Below, in pieces: positions 1-10,324 of a stretch of 64,000 nucleotides of DNA. This stretch comes from Pseudoxanthomonas beigongshangi (GTDB taxonomy: Bacteria; Pseudomonadota; Gammaproteobacteria; Xanthomonadales; Xanthomonadaceae). Position 1 is the first letter of the stretch. Each line of letters begins with the position of its first letter. Made by a program: the position numbers and the translations under genes. The stretch lies in assembly GCF_016820515.1 (NCBI RefSeq), contig NZ_JADHDV010000009.1:1-64000 (forward strand), in the 5' to 3' direction. The notes beneath the pieces are model-generated. The model was not told where the DNA came from. It worked only from the letters and a program-made list of their open reading frames with translations, and did no database searches.

Positions 1-132
1 CCCGCGGCGCCCGCGACCCAGCCGCAGCCGGCCCCGACCACCGTGCCGGCCGCGCCGGCGCAGGCACCGGAAACCGGCAGCCAGCCGCAGCAGGCCCTGC
101 CGCCGGTGGAAGCACCGTCACAGGGCGGTTGA
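1..132 (+). CDS. secG: 3' end of a probable secG (preprotein translocase subunit), partial
   Basis: The first 43 codons seen are the tail of a reading frame that enters from the left and stops at a TGA at 130-132. The residues are almost all Pro, Ala, Gln and Thr, which fits the low-complexity C-terminal tail often found on SecG of high-GC proteobacteria. No membrane segment is visible because the N-terminus lies outside the window. The name rests on context: secG followed by tRNA-Leu and the nuo operon is the usual order in Xanthomonadaceae. Any other protein with a Pro/Ala tail remains possible. Confidence 0.5.
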   Translation, partial: PAAPATQPQPAPTTVPAAPAQAPETGSQPQQALPPVEAPSQGG

Positions 133-145
133 ACCGGGCTACAAT
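117..145 (+). promoter_or_regulatory. candidate sigma70 promoter for tRNA-Leu(GAG)
   Basis: A TACAAT hexamer at 140-145 lies 38 bases before the tRNA 5' end, with a weak GTCACA at 117-122 spaced by 17. The -10 is good and the -35 is poor. The element overlaps the end of the upstream gene, so read-through from it is also possible. Confidence 0.3.
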
Positions 146-183
146 ACCGGCCCGCAATCGGTGACCGGTTGCAGAGTTTCAAT

Positions 184-268
184 GCCCAGGTGGCGGAATT
201 GGTAGACGCACTACCTTGAGGTGGTAGCGGCGAAAGCTGTAGGGGTTCGAGTCCCCTCTTGGGCACCA
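184..268 (+). tRNA. tRNA-Leu(GAG)
   Basis: An 85-base class II tRNA with encoded CCA (266-268). The acceptor arms GCCCAGG (184-190) and CTTGGGC (258-264) pair with one G-U, the anticodon stem is CTACC/GGTAG, and the loop TTGAGGT places anticodon GAG at 218-220. The long variable arm and the GGTTCGAGTCC T-loop are typical for leucine tRNA. It reads CUC and CUU codons. Confidence 0.97.
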
Positions 269-319
269 ATCGAAGCGGCGAACCGGCGACACGCCGGCCG
301 GCCGCGGCAATGGAAAGCG

Positions 320-346
320 AAGCCCGCGCAAGCGGGCTTTTCTTTT
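320..346 (+). terminator. Rho-independent terminator after tRNA-Leu(GAG)
   Basis: A perfect 8-bp stem AAGCCCGC/GCGGGCTT closes a GCAA tetraloop and is followed by TTCTTTT. It separates the tRNA transcript from the nuo operon. Confidence 0.85.
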
Positions 347-374
347 GTCCATGAAAAGCGCCGCGTACAGCTTC

Positions 375-411
375 GTAAACGTTTACTAGTCAGTTCACTA
401 ACCGGTACAAT
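375..411 (+). promoter_or_regulatory. candidate nuo operon promoter with overlapping palindrome
   Basis: TTTACT (382-387) and TACAAT (406-411) are separated by 18 bases, giving a plausible sigma70 promoter about 250 bases before nuoA. The 12-base perfect palindrome GTAAACGTTTAC (375-386) covers the -35 and could be an operator for a regulator not encoded in the window. No transcription start has been shown. Confidence 0.4.
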
Positions 412-659
412 TCCGCCGATCCATTCCAGGCCAGGTACGAACTGCGGAAGGGCCAGGATCGGATCGGTCACCGCCGCCTGCGGCGGGACACGGTGGATGC
501 CGCGGCCGGGCCCGAGTCACCTCGACCGCTGCTCCTTGCGCACCCGCGCAAACCGCGCGTACCACGCGGTCCCACAGCGGAATGCAGTGCCCCACCAAGG
601 CGACACGCTCCGGCGTGCAGGCCGGGAGCGGGGCAGGTAGGACAAGAAGAGAAACGCGA
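412..659 (+). other. long untranslated leader before nuoA
   Basis: About 250 bases between the candidate promoter and the nuoA start contain no recognisable gene, tRNA or riboswitch. Short open frames here have no ribosome-binding site and no recognisable product. The last bases, AAGAAGAGAAA, may be a weak purine-rich ribosome-binding site for nuoA. Confidence 0.4.
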
Positions 660-1006
660 GTGCTGGCCAACTATCTGCCGACCCTGTTGTTCCTGATCGT
701 CGCCACCGGCATCGGCATCGCGCTGATCCTGGCGGGACGCTTCCTCGGCCCCCGGCGCCCCGACGCCCAGAAGCTGTCGCCGTACGAATGCGGCTTCGAG
801 GCCTTCGAAGACGCGCGCATGAAGTTCGACGTGCGCTATTACCTGATTGCCATCCAGTTCATCGTCTTCGACCTGGAAATCATTTTTATCGTCCCGTGGA
901 CCCTGGTCTTCCAGGAGCTCGGCGCCCGCGCACTGGTCACCATGGGCCTGTTCGTCGGCATGCTGTTCCTCGGCTTCATTTACGTTTGGAAGAAGGGAGC
1001 GCTCGA

Positions 1007-1016
<10 letters not shown>
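660..1016 (+). CDS. nuoA: NADH-quinone oxidoreductase subunit A
   Basis: NuoA is a small membrane subunit of proton-pumping complex I, next to NuoJ and NuoK. The 118-residue product matches the family length and has three hydrophobic segments, with the conserved loop SPYECGFE followed by the [10 protein letters not shown] stretch. The GTG at 660 is chosen because it gives the usual [14 protein letters not shown] start; the ATG 78 bases upstream would add 26 residues with no family match. It opens a 14-gene operon and overlaps nuoB by 10 bases, suggesting coupled translation. Confidence 0.95.
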
Positions 1017-1561
<545 letters not shown>

Positions 1562-1619
1562 GCGCGCCGGCCTGCTTCCCGTTCCACCCGTTTTCCTTTT
1601 CGAGAGCACGCTACGCCCC

Positions 1620-2345
1620 ATGGCCGAGCAAGCTGCAAATTTCACCGACCGGTTGCGCGCGCGCTTCGCCGATGCGGTGATCACGGTTGCCGGAACCCGC
1701 GAAGAGGTCACCCTCGAGGTGCCGTCCGCGTCCTGGCATGAGGTCTGCCGCGCCCTGCGCGACGAGTTCGGATTCGAGCAGGCGGTCGACGTCTGCGGCG
1801 TCGACTATCTGGGCTACGGCAGCGCAGAGTGGGATACCTCGGACGTGTCGTCCGAAGGGTTCAGCCGTGGCGTCGAGGGCTTTGGCCCGGGCCGCTTCGA
1901 CTGGGAACAGCGACCGCGCGGCGCCGGTCCCGAGCGCCGCTTCGCGGTGGTCCTGCACCTGCTGTCGTACCAGCACAACCAGCGCCTGCGCGTGCGCTGC
2001 TTCGCGCCGAACGATGATCTGCCGGTGGTGGCCTCGGTCACCGACCTGTGGCCGGGCGCCAACTGGTTCGAGCGCGAGGCGTTCGACCTGTACGGCATCG
2101 TGTTCGAAGGCCATCCGGATCTGCGCCGCATCCTGACCGACTACGGTTTCGTCGGCCATCCGTTCCGCAAGGACTTCCCGCTGATCGGCAACGTCGAAGT
2201 GCGCTACGACGAAGAGAAAAAGCGCGTGGTCTACGAGCCGGTCACCTCGGTCGAGCCGCGCGTCGGCGTGCCGCGCGTGATCCGCGACGACGCGCGCTAC
2301 CAGACCGCGATCGGCGAAGCCGCCGCGGGCGAGGGCAGCAAGTGA
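1620..2345 (+). CDS. nuoC: NADH-quinone oxidoreductase subunit C (30 kDa subunit)
   Basis: NuoC is a hydrophilic connecting subunit of complex I and has no cofactor. The 241-residue product ends with the family signature around [19 protein letters not shown] and [10 protein letters not shown], near residues 150-185. It is a separate gene from nuoD, unlike the fused nuoCD of E. coli. The ATG at 1620 follows a 58-base gap after nuoB. Its TGA shares one base with the nuoD ATG (TGATG), a typical coupling junction. Confidence 0.96.
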   Translation: MAEQAANFTDRLRARFADAVITVAGTREEVTLEVPSASWHEVCRALRDEFGFEQAVDVCGVDYLGYGSAEWDTSDVSSEGFSRGVEGFGPGRFDWEQRPRGAGPERRFAVVLHLLSYQHNQRLRVRCFAPNDDLPVVASVTDLWPGANWFEREAFDLYGIVFEGHPDLRRILTDYGFVGHPFRKDFPLIGNVEVRYDEEKKRVVYEPVTSVEPRVGVPRVIRDDARYQTAIGEAAAGEGSK

Positions 2346-3649
2346 TGAGTACGCAACAGTCCCCCACCGCGTTTGCGAGCAATCCTGAAGAGTCCAAGCA
2401 GGAGATCCGCAACTACACGATGAACTTCGGCCCGCAGCATCCCGCGGCGCACGGTGTTCTCCGCCTGATCCTGGAAATGGACGGCGAAACCATCATGCGC
2501 GCCGACCCGCACGTCGGCCTGCTGCATCGTGGCACCGAGAAGCTGGCCGAGTCCAAGCCGTTCAACCAGTCGATCGGTTACATGGATCGCCTGGACTACG
2601 TGTCGATGATGTGCAACGAGCACGCCTACGTGCGCGCCATCGAAATCCTGATGGGGATCGAGGCGCCGGAACGCGCGCAGTACATCCGCACGATGTTCGA
2701 CGAGATCACCCGCATCCTGAACCATCTGATGTGGATCGGATCCAACGCGCTCGACCTGGGTGCGATGGCGGTGATGCTGTACGCCTTCCGCGAGCGCGAG
2801 GAGCTGATGGACTGCTACGAGGCGGTCAGCGGCGCGCGCATGCACGCGACCTACTACCGCCCGGGCGGTGTCTACCGCGACCTGCCAGACCGGATGCCGA
2901 AGTATAAGGAATCGCCCTGGCGCAAGGGCCAGGCGCTGAAGCGCCTGAACAACGCGCGCGACGGGTCGATGCTGGACTTCCTGGAAGACTTCACCCGCGA
3001 GTTCCCCAAGCGCGTCGACGAGTACGAAACCCTGCTCACCGACAACCGCATCTGGAAGCAGCGCACCGTCGGGATCGGCGTGATCAGCCCGGAACAGGCC
3101 CGCGCCTGGGGCATGACCGGCGTGATGCTGCGCGGTTCGGGCATCGCCTGGGATCTGCGCAAGAAGCAGCCGTACGCCAAGTACGACGCGGTGGATTTCG
3201 ACATCCCGCTGGGCGTGGAAGGCGACTGCTACGACCGTTACCTGGTCCGCGTGGCCGAGATGCGCGAATCCAACCGCATCATCGCCCAGTGCGTGAATTG
3301 GCTGAAGGCCAATCCCGGCCCGGTGATGGTCAAGAACTTCAAGGTCGCCCCTCCCTCGCGCGAGGAGATGAAGGACGACATGGAAGCGCTGATCCATCAC
3401 TTCAAGCTGTTCAGCGAAGGCTACTGCGTGCCGGCCGGCGAGACCTACTCGGCGGTGGAAGCGCCCAAGGGCGAATTCGGCTGCTACCTGGTGTCCGACG
3501 GCGCCAACAAGCCGTTCCGGGTGAAGCTGCGCGCGCCGGGCTTCGCCCATCTTTCTTCCATGGATGCCATCGTCCGCGGCCACATGCTGCCGGACGTGGT
3601 CGCCATGATTGGTACTTACGATCTGGTTTTCGGTGAGGTGGACCGATGA
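2345..3649 (+). CDS. nuoD: NADH-quinone oxidoreductase subunit D (49 kDa subunit)
   Basis: NuoD is the 49-kDa subunit that forms the quinone pocket with NuoB and descends from the large subunit of NiFe hydrogenases. The 434-residue protein has the expected [10 protein letters not shown] segment near residue 30, [14 protein letters not shown], and a C-terminal end reading [12 protein letters not shown]. The start at 2345 overlaps the nuoC stop by one base. The stop overlaps nuoE (ATGA at 3646-3649). Confidence 0.97.
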   Translation: MSTQQSPTAFASNPEESKQEIRNYTMNFGPQHPAAHGVLRLILEMDGETIMRADPHVGLLHRGTEKLAESKPFNQSIGYMDRLDYVSMMCNEHAYVRAIEILMGIEAPERAQYIRTMFDEITRILNHLMWIGSNALDLGAMAVMLYAFREREELMDCYEAVSGARMHATYYRPGGVYRDLPDRMPKYKESPWRKGQALKRLNNARDGSMLDFLEDFTREFPKRVDEYETLLTDNRIWKQRTVGIGVISPEQARAWGMTGVMLRGSGIAWDLRKKQPYAKYDAVDFDIPLGVEGDCYDRYLVRVAEMRESNRIIAQCVNWLKANPGPVMVKNFKVAPPSREEMKDDMEALIHHFKLFSEGYCVPAGETYSAVEAPKGEFGCYLVSDGANKPFRVKLRAPGFAHLSSMDAIVRGHMLPDVVAMIGTYDLVFGEVDR

Positions 3650-4173
3650 GGGCCACAGGCAATTTCGAGGCGACGCAGAACGTCGATCCCCTGGTGGCGC
3701 TGAGCGACAAGACGCGCGCGCATATCGATCATTGGCTGACCAAGTTCCCGCCCGACCGCAAGCGCTCGGCGGTGCTGCAGGGTCTGCACGCCGCGCAGGA
3801 GCAGAACGGCGGCTGGCTGAGCGACGAGCTGATCGCAGCGGTCGCCAAGTACCTGGACATCCCGCCGGTGTGGGCCTACGAGGTCGCCAGCTTCTACTCG
3901 ATGTTCGAGACCGAGAAGGTGGGCCGCAACAACGTCGCCTTCTGCACCAACATCAGCTGCTGGCTCAACGGCGCCGAGGATCTGGTCAAGCACGCCGAGA
4001 AGAAGCTCGGCTGCAAGCTGGGCGAATCCACCGCCGATGGCCGGGTGTTCCTGAAGCGGGAAGAAGAATGCGTCGCCGCCTGCTGCGGCGCGCCGGTGGT
4101 CGTGATCAACGGCCATTACCACGAGAAGCTGACGCCGGCCAAGGTCGACGAATTGCTGGACGGGCTGGAGTAA
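3646..4173 (+). CDS. nuoE: NADH-quinone oxidoreductase subunit E, [2Fe-2S] subunit
   Basis: NuoE forms part of the NADH-dehydrogenase module with NuoF and NuoG and binds cluster N1a. The 175-residue protein carries the thioredoxin-like [2Fe-2S] ligand set: CTNISC near residue 105 and CVAACCGAP near residue 145. The ATG is embedded in the nuoD stop (ATGA). Four bases separate its stop from nuoF. Confidence 0.96.
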   Translation: MRATGNFEATQNVDPLVALSDKTRAHIDHWLTKFPPDRKRSAVLQGLHAAQEQNGGWLSDELIAAVAKYLDIPPVWAYEVASFYSMFETEKVGRNNVAFCTNISCWLNGAEDLVKHAEKKLGCKLGESTADGRVFLKREEECVAACCGAPVVVINGHYHEKLTPAKVDELLDGLE

Positions 4174-4177
4174 GCGC

Positions 4178-5542
4178 ATGGCACATCATCCGCACACATC
4201 CGAAGGTTACGGCCCGGTGGGCCCGGCGCCGAAGGAGCACCAGGTCGTCTACACCACGCTGCATTTCGACAAGCCGTGGTCGTACGAGAACTACCTGAAG
4301 ACCGGCGGCTACAGCGCGCTGCGCAAGATCCTCGAAGAGAAGATCCCGCCGGCCGACGTGGTCGAGATGGTCAAGCAGTCCGGCCTGCGCGGCCGCGGCG
4401 GCGCGGGCTTCCCGACCGGCCTGAAGTGGAGCTTCATGCCCAAGGGCGACATGCAGAAGTACATCCTCTGCAACTCCGACGAATCGGAGCCGGGCACCGC
4501 CAAGGATCGCGACATCCTGCGCTTCAATCCGCACGCGGTCATCGAGGGCATGGCGATCGCCTGCTACGCCACCGGTTCCACCGTGGGCTACAACTACCTG
4601 CGCGGCGAGTTCCACCACGAGCCGTTCGAGCACCTGGAAGAGGCCACCGCCGAAGCCTACAAGCACGGCTGGCTGGGCAAGAACATCCTGGGCTCCGGCA
4701 TCGACATCGACATCTTCAACGCGCTGGGCGCGGGTGCCTACATCTGCGGCGAAGAGACCGCGCTGATGGAGTCGCTGGAAGGCAAGAAGGGCCAGCCGCG
4801 CTTCAAGCCGCCGTTCCCGGCCAACTTCGGCCTGTACGGCAAGCCGACCACCATCAACAACACCGAGACCTACGCCTCGGTGCCGGCAATCATCCGCAAC
4901 GGCGCGGAGTGGTTCCTCAACCTGGGCAAGCCCAACAACGGCGGTCCGAAGATCTTCTCGGTCTCCGGCCATGTCGCGCGTCCTGGCAACTACGAGATCC
5001 GCCTGGGCACGCCGTTCGCCGAACTGCTGGAAATGGCCGGCGGCATCCGCAACGGCCACAAGATCAAGGCGGTGATTCCGGGTGGTTCCTCGATGCCGGT
5101 ACTGCCGGGCGAGACCATGATGGGCCTGACCATGGACTACGACAGCATCCAGAAGGCGGGTTCCGGCCTGGGTTCGGGCGCGGTCGTGGTGATGGACGAG
5201 ACCGCCTGCATGGTGCGCGCCTGCCAGCGCATCGCGCGTTTCTACTTCAAGGAAAGCTGCGGCCAGTGCACGCCGTGCCGCGAAGGCACCGGCTGGATGT
5301 ACCGCATGCTGACCCGCATCGCCGAACAGAAGGCGACCCTGGACGACCTGCACATGCTGAAGGCCGCCGCCGGCCAGATCGAGGGCCATACCATCTGCGC
5401 CTTCGGCGAAGCCGCGGCGTGGCCGGTGCAGGGTTTCCTGCGCCACTTCTGGCACGAATTCGAGTACGCGATCGTCAACAAGCGTTTCCTGGTCGACGAC
5501 CAGCGCGCCGGCACGGTCATTGAAGGCAAGGTGGCCGCATGA
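4178..5542 (+). CDS. nuoF: NADH-quinone oxidoreductase subunit F, NADH/FMN-binding
   Basis: NuoF is the electron entry subunit of complex I: it binds NADH and FMN and carries [4Fe-4S] cluster N3. In the 454 residues one sees the glycine-rich FMN/NADH loop [13 protein letters not shown] near residue 72, [13 protein letters not shown] near 190, and the cluster motif [10 protein letters not shown] near 360 with a later cysteine in HTICAFGE. Length is normal. Its stop overlaps the nuoG start by 4 bases. Confidence 0.97.
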   Translation: MAHHPHTSEGYGPVGPAPKEHQVVYTTLHFDKPWSYENYLKTGGYSALRKILEEKIPPADVVEMVKQSGLRGRGGAGFPTGLKWSFMPKGDMQKYILCNSDESEPGTAKDRDILRFNPHAVIEGMAIACYATGSTVGYNYLRGEFHHEPFEHLEEATAEAYKHGWLGKNILGSGIDIDIFNALGAGAYICGEETALMESLEGKKGQPRFKPPFPANFGLYGKPTTINNTETYASVPAIIRNGAEWFLNLGKPNNGGPKIFSVSGHVARPGNYEIRLGTPFAELLEMAGGIRNGHKIKAVIPGGSSMPVLPGETMMGLTMDYDSIQKAGSGLGSGAVVVMDETACMVRACQRIARFYFKESCGQCTPCREGTGWMYRMLTRIAEQKATLDDLHMLKAAAGQIEGHTICAFGEAAAWPVQGFLRHFWHEFEYAIVNKRFLVDDQRAGTVIEGKVAA

Positions 5543-7773
5543 GTGCGCAGCCCGTCAACCCGAACCTCCCGCCCGACCACGTCACCGTCTTCATCGACGG
5601 TGTCGAGATGGCCGCGCCGAAGGGTTCGATGATCATCCAGGCCGCGGACAAGGCCGGGATTCCGATTCCGCGCTTCTGCTACCACGAGAAGTTGCCGATC
5701 GCGGCCAACTGCCGCATGTGCCTGGTCGACGTCGAGAAGATGCCCAAGCCGGCGCCGGCCTGCGCCACGCCGGTCATGGACGGCATGAAGATCCAGACCC
5801 GCAGCGAGAAGGCGCTGAAGTCGCAGCGCAACGTGATGGAGTTCCTGCTGATCAACCATCCGCTCGACTGCCCGATCTGCGATCAGGGTGGCGAGTGCGA
5901 ACTGCAGGATCTGTCGCTGGGCTACGGCCGCTCCGTGAGCCGCTTCCAGGAGCGCAAGCGCGTGGTGCCCGACGAGGACATCGGCCCGCTGGTCGCCACC
6001 GAGATGACCCGCTGCATCCAGTGCACGCGTTGCGTGCGCTTCACCGCGGATGTCGCCGGTACCTACGAACTGGGCGGCATGTACCGCGGCGAGAACCTGC
6101 AGATCGGCACTTATGACGGCAAGCCGCTGACCACCGAAATCTCCGGCAACGTCATCGACGTCTGCCCGGTGGGCGCGCTGACCAACAAGGTGTTCCAGTT
6201 CCGCGCCCGTCCGTGGGAATTGATTGCGCGCGAATCCGTCGGTTACCACGACGCGATGGGTTCCAGCCTGTTCGTGCATTCTCGCCGAGGCCAGGTGCTG
6301 CGCACCGTGCCGCGCGAGAACGAGGCGGTCAACGAATGCTGGCTGTCGGATCGTGATCGCTATTCGCACCAGGGCCTGTACAGCGACGACCGCGCGGTCA
6401 AGCCGTTGCAGAAGGTCAATGGTGAGTGGCGCGAAGTGTCCTGGTCCGAGGGCCTGGCCGCCGCCGCCGAGATCCTGCGCGGCAACGCCGGCGACGAACT
6501 GGGCGTGCTGGTGCATCCGGCGACCTCGAACGAGGAGGGTGGATTGCTCGCGAAGCTGGCCGCCGGCCTCGGCAGCGGCAACGTCGATCACCGCATCAAC
6601 AACCGCGACTTCTCCGATGGCGCCGTGGCCGAACCGTTCGCGCTGCCGATGGCGGATATCGAAAAGGCCGACGTCATCGTGCTGTTCGGCACCAACATCC
6701 GCCACGAGTTGCCGCTGCTGCACCAGCGCATCCGCAAGGCCCAGCGCAAGGGCGCCAGGGTGCACGTGGTCAACCCGGTCGACTTCGACTTCGCGTTCGG
6801 CATCGCCGGCAAGCACATCGTGCCGCCGTCGCAGCTGGCCGGCGCGCTCAACGAAGCCGCCCTGCGCGAGGCCGCCAAGGCCGGCAACCATGCCGTGCTG
6901 ATTGTCGGCGGCATCGCCGAGAACCATCCGCAGGCTTCGGCGCTGCGCCAGGCCGCCGGCGAATTCGCCGCCGCCACCGGCGCCTCGTTGTGCCGCATCC
7001 CGCAGGGCGCCAACGCGGTGGGTCTGGCCCGCCACGGCGTGCTGCCGTCGCGCCGCGACGTGGCCGGCATGTTCGCCGAGCCGCGCAAGGCCTACGTCAT
7101 CTATGGTATCGAGCCGGGCCTGGACTTCGCCGATACGCCGGCCGCCGCGCGCGCGCTGTCGTCGGCCAAGGTGGTGGCGTTCAGCCACTTCGCCTGCAAG
7201 TCCACCCGCGACGTCGCCGACGTGATCCTGCCGATTGGCGCGCTGCCGGAAATCGAAGCCACCCTGACCAACCTGGACGGCACCGACCAGCGTACCCAGG
7301 CCGCCGGCAAGCTGCCGGGCGAGGCCCGCGAGGGTTGGCGCGTGCTGCGCGCGCTGGGCGGCGAGCTGCAGTTGCCGTCGTTCGAATTCACCGATCTGGC
7401 CGGCGTGCGCGCCGCCATCGCCGGCAACGCGCCGGTGACCATCGCGCGTTCGGCGGCGTCCGCCGCGGCGGGCGAGGGCCTGGAACTGGCGGTCACCGCG
7501 GGGATTTACCGCACCGACGGCACGGTCCGGCGGGCCGAGGCATTGCAGGCGCATCCGCTCAACACGGGCGCGCGCATCGTGCTGAATCCCGCCGACGCGC
7601 AGTCGAGCGGCGTGGCCGAAGGCGCGATGGCCAAGATCGGTTCGGCCAACGGCACCGCGACCCTGCCGGTGGTGGTGGATGCCCGCGTGGCCAAGGGCAG
7701 CGCGTGGATTGAGAGCGGCTACGGCGCGACCGCGCCGCTGGGCGCCGGACGTGTCACGGTGGTGAGCGCATGA
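5539..7773 (+). CDS. nuoG: NADH-quinone oxidoreductase subunit G, iron-sulfur subunit
   Basis: NuoG relays electrons through several Fe-S clusters. The 744-residue protein starts with a ferredoxin-like domain (CRMCLVDVE near residue 59), then [14 protein letters not shown] near 113 and the ferredoxin motif [10 protein letters not shown] near 160. A degenerate molybdopterin-oxidoreductase domain follows, rich in Ala and Gly. It is shorter than the roughly 900-residue E. coli form and of the size common in other proteobacteria. It overlaps nuoF and nuoH by 4 bases each. Confidence 0.96.
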   Translation: MSAQPVNPNLPPDHVTVFIDGVEMAAPKGSMIIQAADKAGIPIPRFCYHEKLPIAANCRMCLVDVEKMPKPAPACATPVMDGMKIQTRSEKALKSQRNVMEFLLINHPLDCPICDQGGECELQDLSLGYGRSVSRFQERKRVVPDEDIGPLVATEMTRCIQCTRCVRFTADVAGTYELGGMYRGENLQIGTYDGKPLTTEISGNVIDVCPVGALTNKVFQFRARPWELIARESVGYHDAMGSSLFVHSRRGQVLRTVPRENEAVNECWLSDRDRYSHQGLYSDDRAVKPLQKVNGEWREVSWSEGLAAAAEILRGNAGDELGVLVHPATSNEEGGLLAKLAAGLGSGNVDHRINNRDFSDGAVAEPFALPMADIEKADVIVLFGTNIRHELPLLHQRIRKAQRKGARVHVVNPVDFDFAFGIAGKHIVPPSQLAGALNEAALREAAKAGNHAVLIVGGIAENHPQASALRQAAGEFAAATGASLCRIPQGANAVGLARHGVLPSRRDVAGMFAEPRKAYVIYGIEPGLDFADTPAAARALSSAKVVAFSHFACKSTRDVADVILPIGALPEIEATLTNLDGTDQRTQAAGKLPGEAREGWRVLRALGGELQLPSFEFTDLAGVRAAIAGNAPVTIARSAASAAAGEGLELAVTAGIYRTDGTVRRAEALQAHPLNTGARIVLNPADAQSSGVAEGAMAKIGSANGTATLPVVVDARVAKGSAWIESGYGATAPLGAGRVTVVSA

Positions 7774-8861
7774 ACGAGCTGTTGATCAATGCCGTCGGAC
7801 CGCTCCGCGAGTGGTTCTTCGCGCTGGGCGACATCGGTGTCGCGTTGTGGATCGTGCTGAAGATCCTGGTGATCGCCGTGCCGGTGATCATCGCGGTGGC
7901 CTTCTACGTGGTCTGGGAACGCAAGCTGATCGGCTGGATGCACGTCCGCCACGGACCGATGTACGTGGGCATGGGCATCTTCCAGGCCTTCGCCGACGTG
8001 TTCAAACTGCTGTTCAAGGAAATCATCCAGCCCAGCAGCGCGCAGAAGGCTATGTACATCATCGCCCCGCTGATCACGCTGGCGCCGGCGTTCGCCGCCT
8101 GGGCGGTGGTGCCGTTCGACGCCAAGCTGGTGCTGTCCAACGCCAACGCGGGCCTGCTGTACCTGCTGGCGATGACCTCGCTGGGCGTGTACGGCATCAT
8201 CATCGCCGGCTGGGCGTCCAACTCGAAGTACGCGTTCCTGGGCGCGATGCGCTCGGCCGCGCAGGTGGTCAGCTACGAAATCGCGATGGGCTTCGCCCTG
8301 GTCGGCGTGCTGATCGCCGCCGGCAGCCTGAACCTGAGCGACATCGTGATGGCGCAGGCCGGCAACAATGGCTTCTTCGAATGGTTCTGGTTGCCGCTGT
8401 TCCCGCTGTTCATCGTGTACTGGGTGTCCGGCGTCGCCGAAACCAACCGCTCGCCGTTCGACGTGGTGGAAGGCGAATCGGAAATCGTCGCCGGCCACAT
8501 GGTCGAGTATTCGGGCGCGGCGTTCGCGCTGTTCTTCCTGGCCGAATACGCCAACATGATCCTGGTCAGTTTCCTGGTGGCGCTGTTCTTCCTGGGCGGC
8601 TGGCTCAGCCCGCTGCAGGGCTGGATCACCGCGGACGTGTCGCCCTGGGTCAACTGGATCTGGACCGGCGGCTGGCCGTGGCTGCTGCTGAAGGTGCTGT
8701 TCTTCGCCAGCGCCTACATCTGGTTCCGCGCGAGCTTCCCGCGCTACCGCTACGACCAGATCATGCGGCTGGGCTGGAAGGTGTTCATTCCGCTGACCAT
8801 CGCGTGGATCGCGGTGACGGCGGTGATGGTGTTCTTTGGCGCGTTCGAGAAGGGTGTCTGA
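7770..8861 (+). CDS. nuoH: NADH-quinone oxidoreductase subunit H
   Basis: NuoH is the membrane subunit that joins the two arms of complex I and lines the quinone chamber. The 363-residue product has about eight hydrophobic segments and the conserved cytoplasmic loop [20 protein letters not shown] near residues 225-245. An ARG-free N-terminal helix precedes the [15 protein letters not shown] loop near residue 50. The start overlaps nuoG by 4 bases; nuoI begins five bases after its stop. Confidence 0.97.
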   Translation: MNELLINAVGPLREWFFALGDIGVALWIVLKILVIAVPVIIAVAFYVVWERKLIGWMHVRHGPMYVGMGIFQAFADVFKLLFKEIIQPSSAQKAMYIIAPLITLAPAFAAWAVVPFDAKLVLSNANAGLLYLLAMTSLGVYGIIIAGWASNSKYAFLGAMRSAAQVVSYEIAMGFALVGVLIAAGSLNLSDIVMAQAGNNGFFEWFWLPLFPLFIVYWVSGVAETNRSPFDVVEGESEIVAGHMVEYSGAAFALFFLAEYANMILVSFLVALFFLGGWLSPLQGWITADVSPWVNWIWTGGWPWLLLKVLFFASAYIWFRASFPRYRYDQIMRLGWKVFIPLTIAWIAVTAVMVFFGAFEKGV

Positions 8862-8865
8862 CGCA

Positions 8866-9354
8866 ATGAACAAGGTCATCCATTACTTCAAGAGCCTGAT
8901 GCTGCTCGAGTTGCTGGGCGGACTGTGGCTGACGCTGAAATACGCGTTCAAGCCCAAGTACACCGTGATGTATCCGATGGAGAAGTTCCCGCAGTCGCCG
9001 CGCTTCCGCGGCCTGCACGCGCTGCGCCGCTATCCCAACGGGGAAGAGCGCTGCATCGCCTGCAAGCTGTGCGAGGCGGTCTGCCCGGCGCTGGCCATCA
9101 CCATCGACTCGGCCCCGCGCGAGGACGGCACCCGCCGCACCACCCGCTACGACATCGACCTGTTCAAGTGCATCTTCTGCGGCTTCTGCGAGGAAAGCTG
9201 CCCGGTGGACTCGATCGTGGAGACGCACGTGCTGGAGTACCACTTCGACAAGCGCGGCCAGAACATCGTCACCAAGCCGCAGTTGCTGGCGCTGGGCGAT
9301 CGGCTGGAAGCCGAAATCGCCGAGCGTCGCGCCGCCGACGCCGCATTCCGCTGA
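8866..9354 (+). CDS. nuoI: NADH-quinone oxidoreductase subunit I, two-[4Fe-4S] ferredoxin subunit
   Basis: NuoI carries clusters N6a and N6b between NuoG and NuoB. The 162-residue protein contains two complete ferredoxin motifs, [12 protein letters not shown] near residue 63 and [12 protein letters not shown] near residue 102. A short amphipathic N-terminal stretch, [12 protein letters not shown], anchors it to the membrane. The ATG at 8866 was chosen over an in-frame start 30 bases earlier that would run back into nuoH. Confidence 0.97.
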   Translation: MNKVIHYFKSLMLLELLGGLWLTLKYAFKPKYTVMYPMEKFPQSPRFRGLHALRRYPNGEERCIACKLCEAVCPALAITIDSAPREDGTRRTTRYDIDLFKCIFCGFCEESCPVDSIVETHVLEYHFDKRGQNIVTKPQLLALGDRLEAEIAERRAADAAFR

Positions 9355-9364
9355 GGTCCAAGAG

Positions 9365-10015
9365 ATGGATTGGGTAAATATCGCTTTCTGGATCTTCGCC
9401 GCCATGGCGGCGGTCGCCGCCGGCGCGGTGATCAGCGTGCGCAACCCGGTGCACGCCGTGCTGTGCCTCATCCTGACCTTCTTCTCGGTGGCCTGCATCT
9501 GGCTGCTGGTCGGGGCCGAGTTCCTCGGCGTGGCGCTGATCCTCGTCTACGTGGGCGCGGTGATGGTGCTGTTCCTGTTCGTGGTGATGATGCTGGACAT
9601 CGACGTCGCCAAGATGCGCGAGGGCTGGGTGAAGTTCCTTCCGGTCGGCGTGGTGGTCGCGGTCGCCATGCTGGTGCAGATGCTGACCCTGATCGGGGTC
9701 AAGGCGCGCACCGCCGCCGCGTTCCCGGACAACGCCGCCGCCGCCGCGGCCGACGTGTCCAACACCGCCTGGCTGGCGCGCAGCCTGTTCACCGAATTCC
9801 TGCTGCCGTTCGAATTCGCCGCGGTGATCCTGACCGTGGCCGTGGTCGCCGCGGTGATGCTGACCCTGCGCCGTCGCGCGGGCGCCAAGCACCAGGATCC
9901 GTCCGAGCAGTCGCGGGTCAAGGCCGGCGATCGCATCCGCATGGTCAAGATGGCGGCCGAGAAGCCGGTCCGCGCATCCGCCGATGAAGCCGCCGAAGGG
10001 GAGGGCAAGGCATGA
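9365..10015 (+). CDS. nuoJ: NADH-quinone oxidoreductase subunit J
   Basis: NuoJ is a membrane subunit with five transmembrane helices. The first about 170 of the 216 residues give these helices, with the conserved [17 protein letters not shown] segment (helix 3) near residues 60-77. The last about 45 residues are a charged tail rich in Lys, Glu and Ala, which makes the protein longer than the 184-residue E. coli form. Its stop overlaps the nuoK start by 4 bases. Confidence 0.95.
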   Translation: MDWVNIAFWIFAAMAAVAAGAVISVRNPVHAVLCLILTFFSVACIWLLVGAEFLGVALILVYVGAVMVLFLFVVMMLDIDVAKMREGWVKFLPVGVVVAVAMLVQMLTLIGVKARTAAAFPDNAAAAAADVSNTAWLARSLFTEFLLPFEFAAVILTVAVVAAVMLTLRRRAGAKHQDPSEQSRVKAGDRIRMVKMAAEKPVRASADEAAEGEGKA

Positions 10016-10317
10016 TTACCCTGGGTCATCTGTTGGCGCTGGGCGCGGTGCTGTTCTGCATCAGCCTGGCCGGCATCTTCCTCAACCGCAAGAACGTCAT
10101 CGTGCTGCTGATGTCCATCGAGCTGATGCTGCTGTCGGTGAACATCAACTTCGTCGCCTTCTCCCGCGAACTGGGCGACGCCGCCGGCCAGATCTTCGTG
10201 TTCTTCATCCTGACCGTGGCCGCCGCCGAGGCCGCCATCGGCCTGGCGATCCTGGTCACCCTGTTCCGCACCCGGCGCACGATCAACGTCGCCGAAGTCG
10301 ACACGCTCAAAGGCTGA
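10012..10317 (+). CDS. nuoK: NADH-quinone oxidoreductase subunit K
   Basis: NuoK is an MrpC-like three-helix subunit of the proton-pumping arm. The 101-residue protein has the two membrane glutamates known to be needed for pumping, one in [11 protein letters not shown] (about residue 36) and one in [11 protein letters not shown] (about residue 72). Length is that of the family. It starts inside the nuoJ stop codon (ATGA). Confidence 0.96.
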   Translation: MITLGHLLALGAVLFCISLAGIFLNRKNVIVLLMSIELMLLSVNINFVAFSRELGDAAGQIFVFFILTVAAAEAAIGLAILVTLFRTRRTINVAEVDTLKG

Positions 10318-10324
10318 TGCACCC

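Noticed and set aside
582-659. Longer nuoA with an ATG start 26 residues upstream.
   Set aside because: The added residues have no match to the NuoA family and the GTG at 660 gives the normal length of 118.
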